Assembly: GCA_003554685.1 (NCBI GenBank)
Contig: PWHA01000025.1
Location: forward strand, 1-14,438
Direction of reading: 5' to 3'
DNA from: Halanaerobiaceae bacterium
GTDB lineage: Bacteria > Bacillota > Halanaerobiia > Halanaerobiales > Halarsenatibacteraceae
Length of the DNA: 14,438 nucleotides
Positions 14,320-14,438 of this stretch are shown in pieces. The notes under the pieces were generated by a model. That model was not told the origin of the DNA. It did not search any database and saw nothing but the letters and a program-made list of their open reading frames with translations. A program made the position numbers and the translations under genes. How positions within the stretch are numbered: the stretch's first letter is position 1; the number at the start of each line of letters is the position of its first letter.

Positions 14320-14438
14320 CTATTTATCTTCCAGAAGTTCAAAAGCAAGATCCTTGGCTGAAGCAGCATCCGGTGCCCAGCCGTCTGCTCCTATCTCATC
14401 GGCAAATTCCTTGGTAACCGGTGCTCCACCTACAATTA
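14320..14438 (-). CDS. C-terminal end of a corrinoid (cobalamin-binding) methyl-carrier protein (partial)
   Basis: Only the last 38 residues are in the window; the gene begins beyond the right edge. The visible GGAPVTKEFADEIGADGW segment, followed by APDAASAKDLA, is the signature end of the B12-binding domain of MtgC/MtbC/MttC-type corrinoid proteins, in the part that contacts the cofactor's lower side. Such proteins shuttle a methyl group on cobalt between the MttB-type enzyme and the THF methyltransferase, both encoded downstream. The gene ends in TAG. It is immediately followed by the MttB-like gene, so the two are surely co-transcribed. The His-containing DxHxxG motif that binds cobalt would lie outside the window. 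Confidence 0.85.
   Translation of the reverse strand, partial: IVGGAPVTKEFADEIGADGWAPDAASAKDLAFELLEDK

Noticed and set aside
14320..14322. TAG stop of the corrinoid gene as a possible pyrrolysine codon
   Set aside because: Reading through TAG adds only 11 residues, after which TAA follows. The C-terminus already matches the usual end of the family. The FdhB-like gene also ends in TAG, with a TAA a few codons later. TAG simply serves as stop here as far as can be seen.
1..14438. tRNA, rRNA or riboswitch genes
   Set aside because: The non-coding gaps are short, and none shows a cloverleaf or a recognisable cobalamin-riboswitch core. A corrinoid riboswitch, if present, would lie beyond the right edge.

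Overview
Every supported gene in this window lies on the minus strand, so the biology reads from high to low coordinates. The set looks like one methyl-group metabolism island from a strict anaerobe that uses the tetrahydrofolate (Wood-Ljungdahl) pathway. Strong AGGAGG-type ribosome sites, very AT-rich gaps beside more GC-balanced genes, and the gene content point to an anaerobic Firmicute (acetogen-like, possibly halophilic). Sequence alone does not fix the genus.

Methyl-transfer part (14438 to about 9020): the C-terminal end of a corrinoid protein (cut by the window edge), a full-length MttB-superfamily methyltransferase with no in-frame amber codon, a hydantoinase/oxoprolinase-type ASKHA protein, a DUF1638 protein and a methyltetrahydrofolate:corrinoid methyltransferase with its pterin-site residues conserved. 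Together these would move a methyl group from a methylated amine or betaine-like substrate to the corrinoid protein and then to tetrahydrofolate. The hydantoinase-like and DUF1638 proteins are probable accessory factors of unknown biochemical role. Two non-coding gaps (12621-12854 and 9815-9971) hold the only obvious regulatory material: a triple direct repeat, small hairpins and a likely terminator. They may split the island into several transcripts.

Redox part (8997 to 1): a short HdrA-like flavoprotein, an Fe-S protein that looks like the missing C-terminal half of that HdrA fused to a degenerate MvhD-like domain, MetV, MetF, HdrC, a tandem (double) HdrA of 1028 residues, MvhD, an FdhB/FrhB-type Fe-S protein, and the first codons of one more gene. 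Genes are packed with 4-bp overlaps, abutting stop/start codons or gaps below 35 bp, so this is almost certainly one operon. It resembles the MetVF-HdrABC-MvhD arrangement known from Moorella, but no HdrB is present here and there is a second, split HdrA/MvhD-like module.

Working model (inference): methyl-THF from the first part is oxidised to methylene-THF by MetF-MetV, and the electrons enter a large Hdr-type flavin/Fe-S assembly that splits or joins them between ferredoxin, a nicotinamide or formate partner and possibly a third carrier. The same enzymes could run in the reductive acetogenic direction. The most notable points are the duplicated and partly degenerate Hdr machinery and the missing HdrB.
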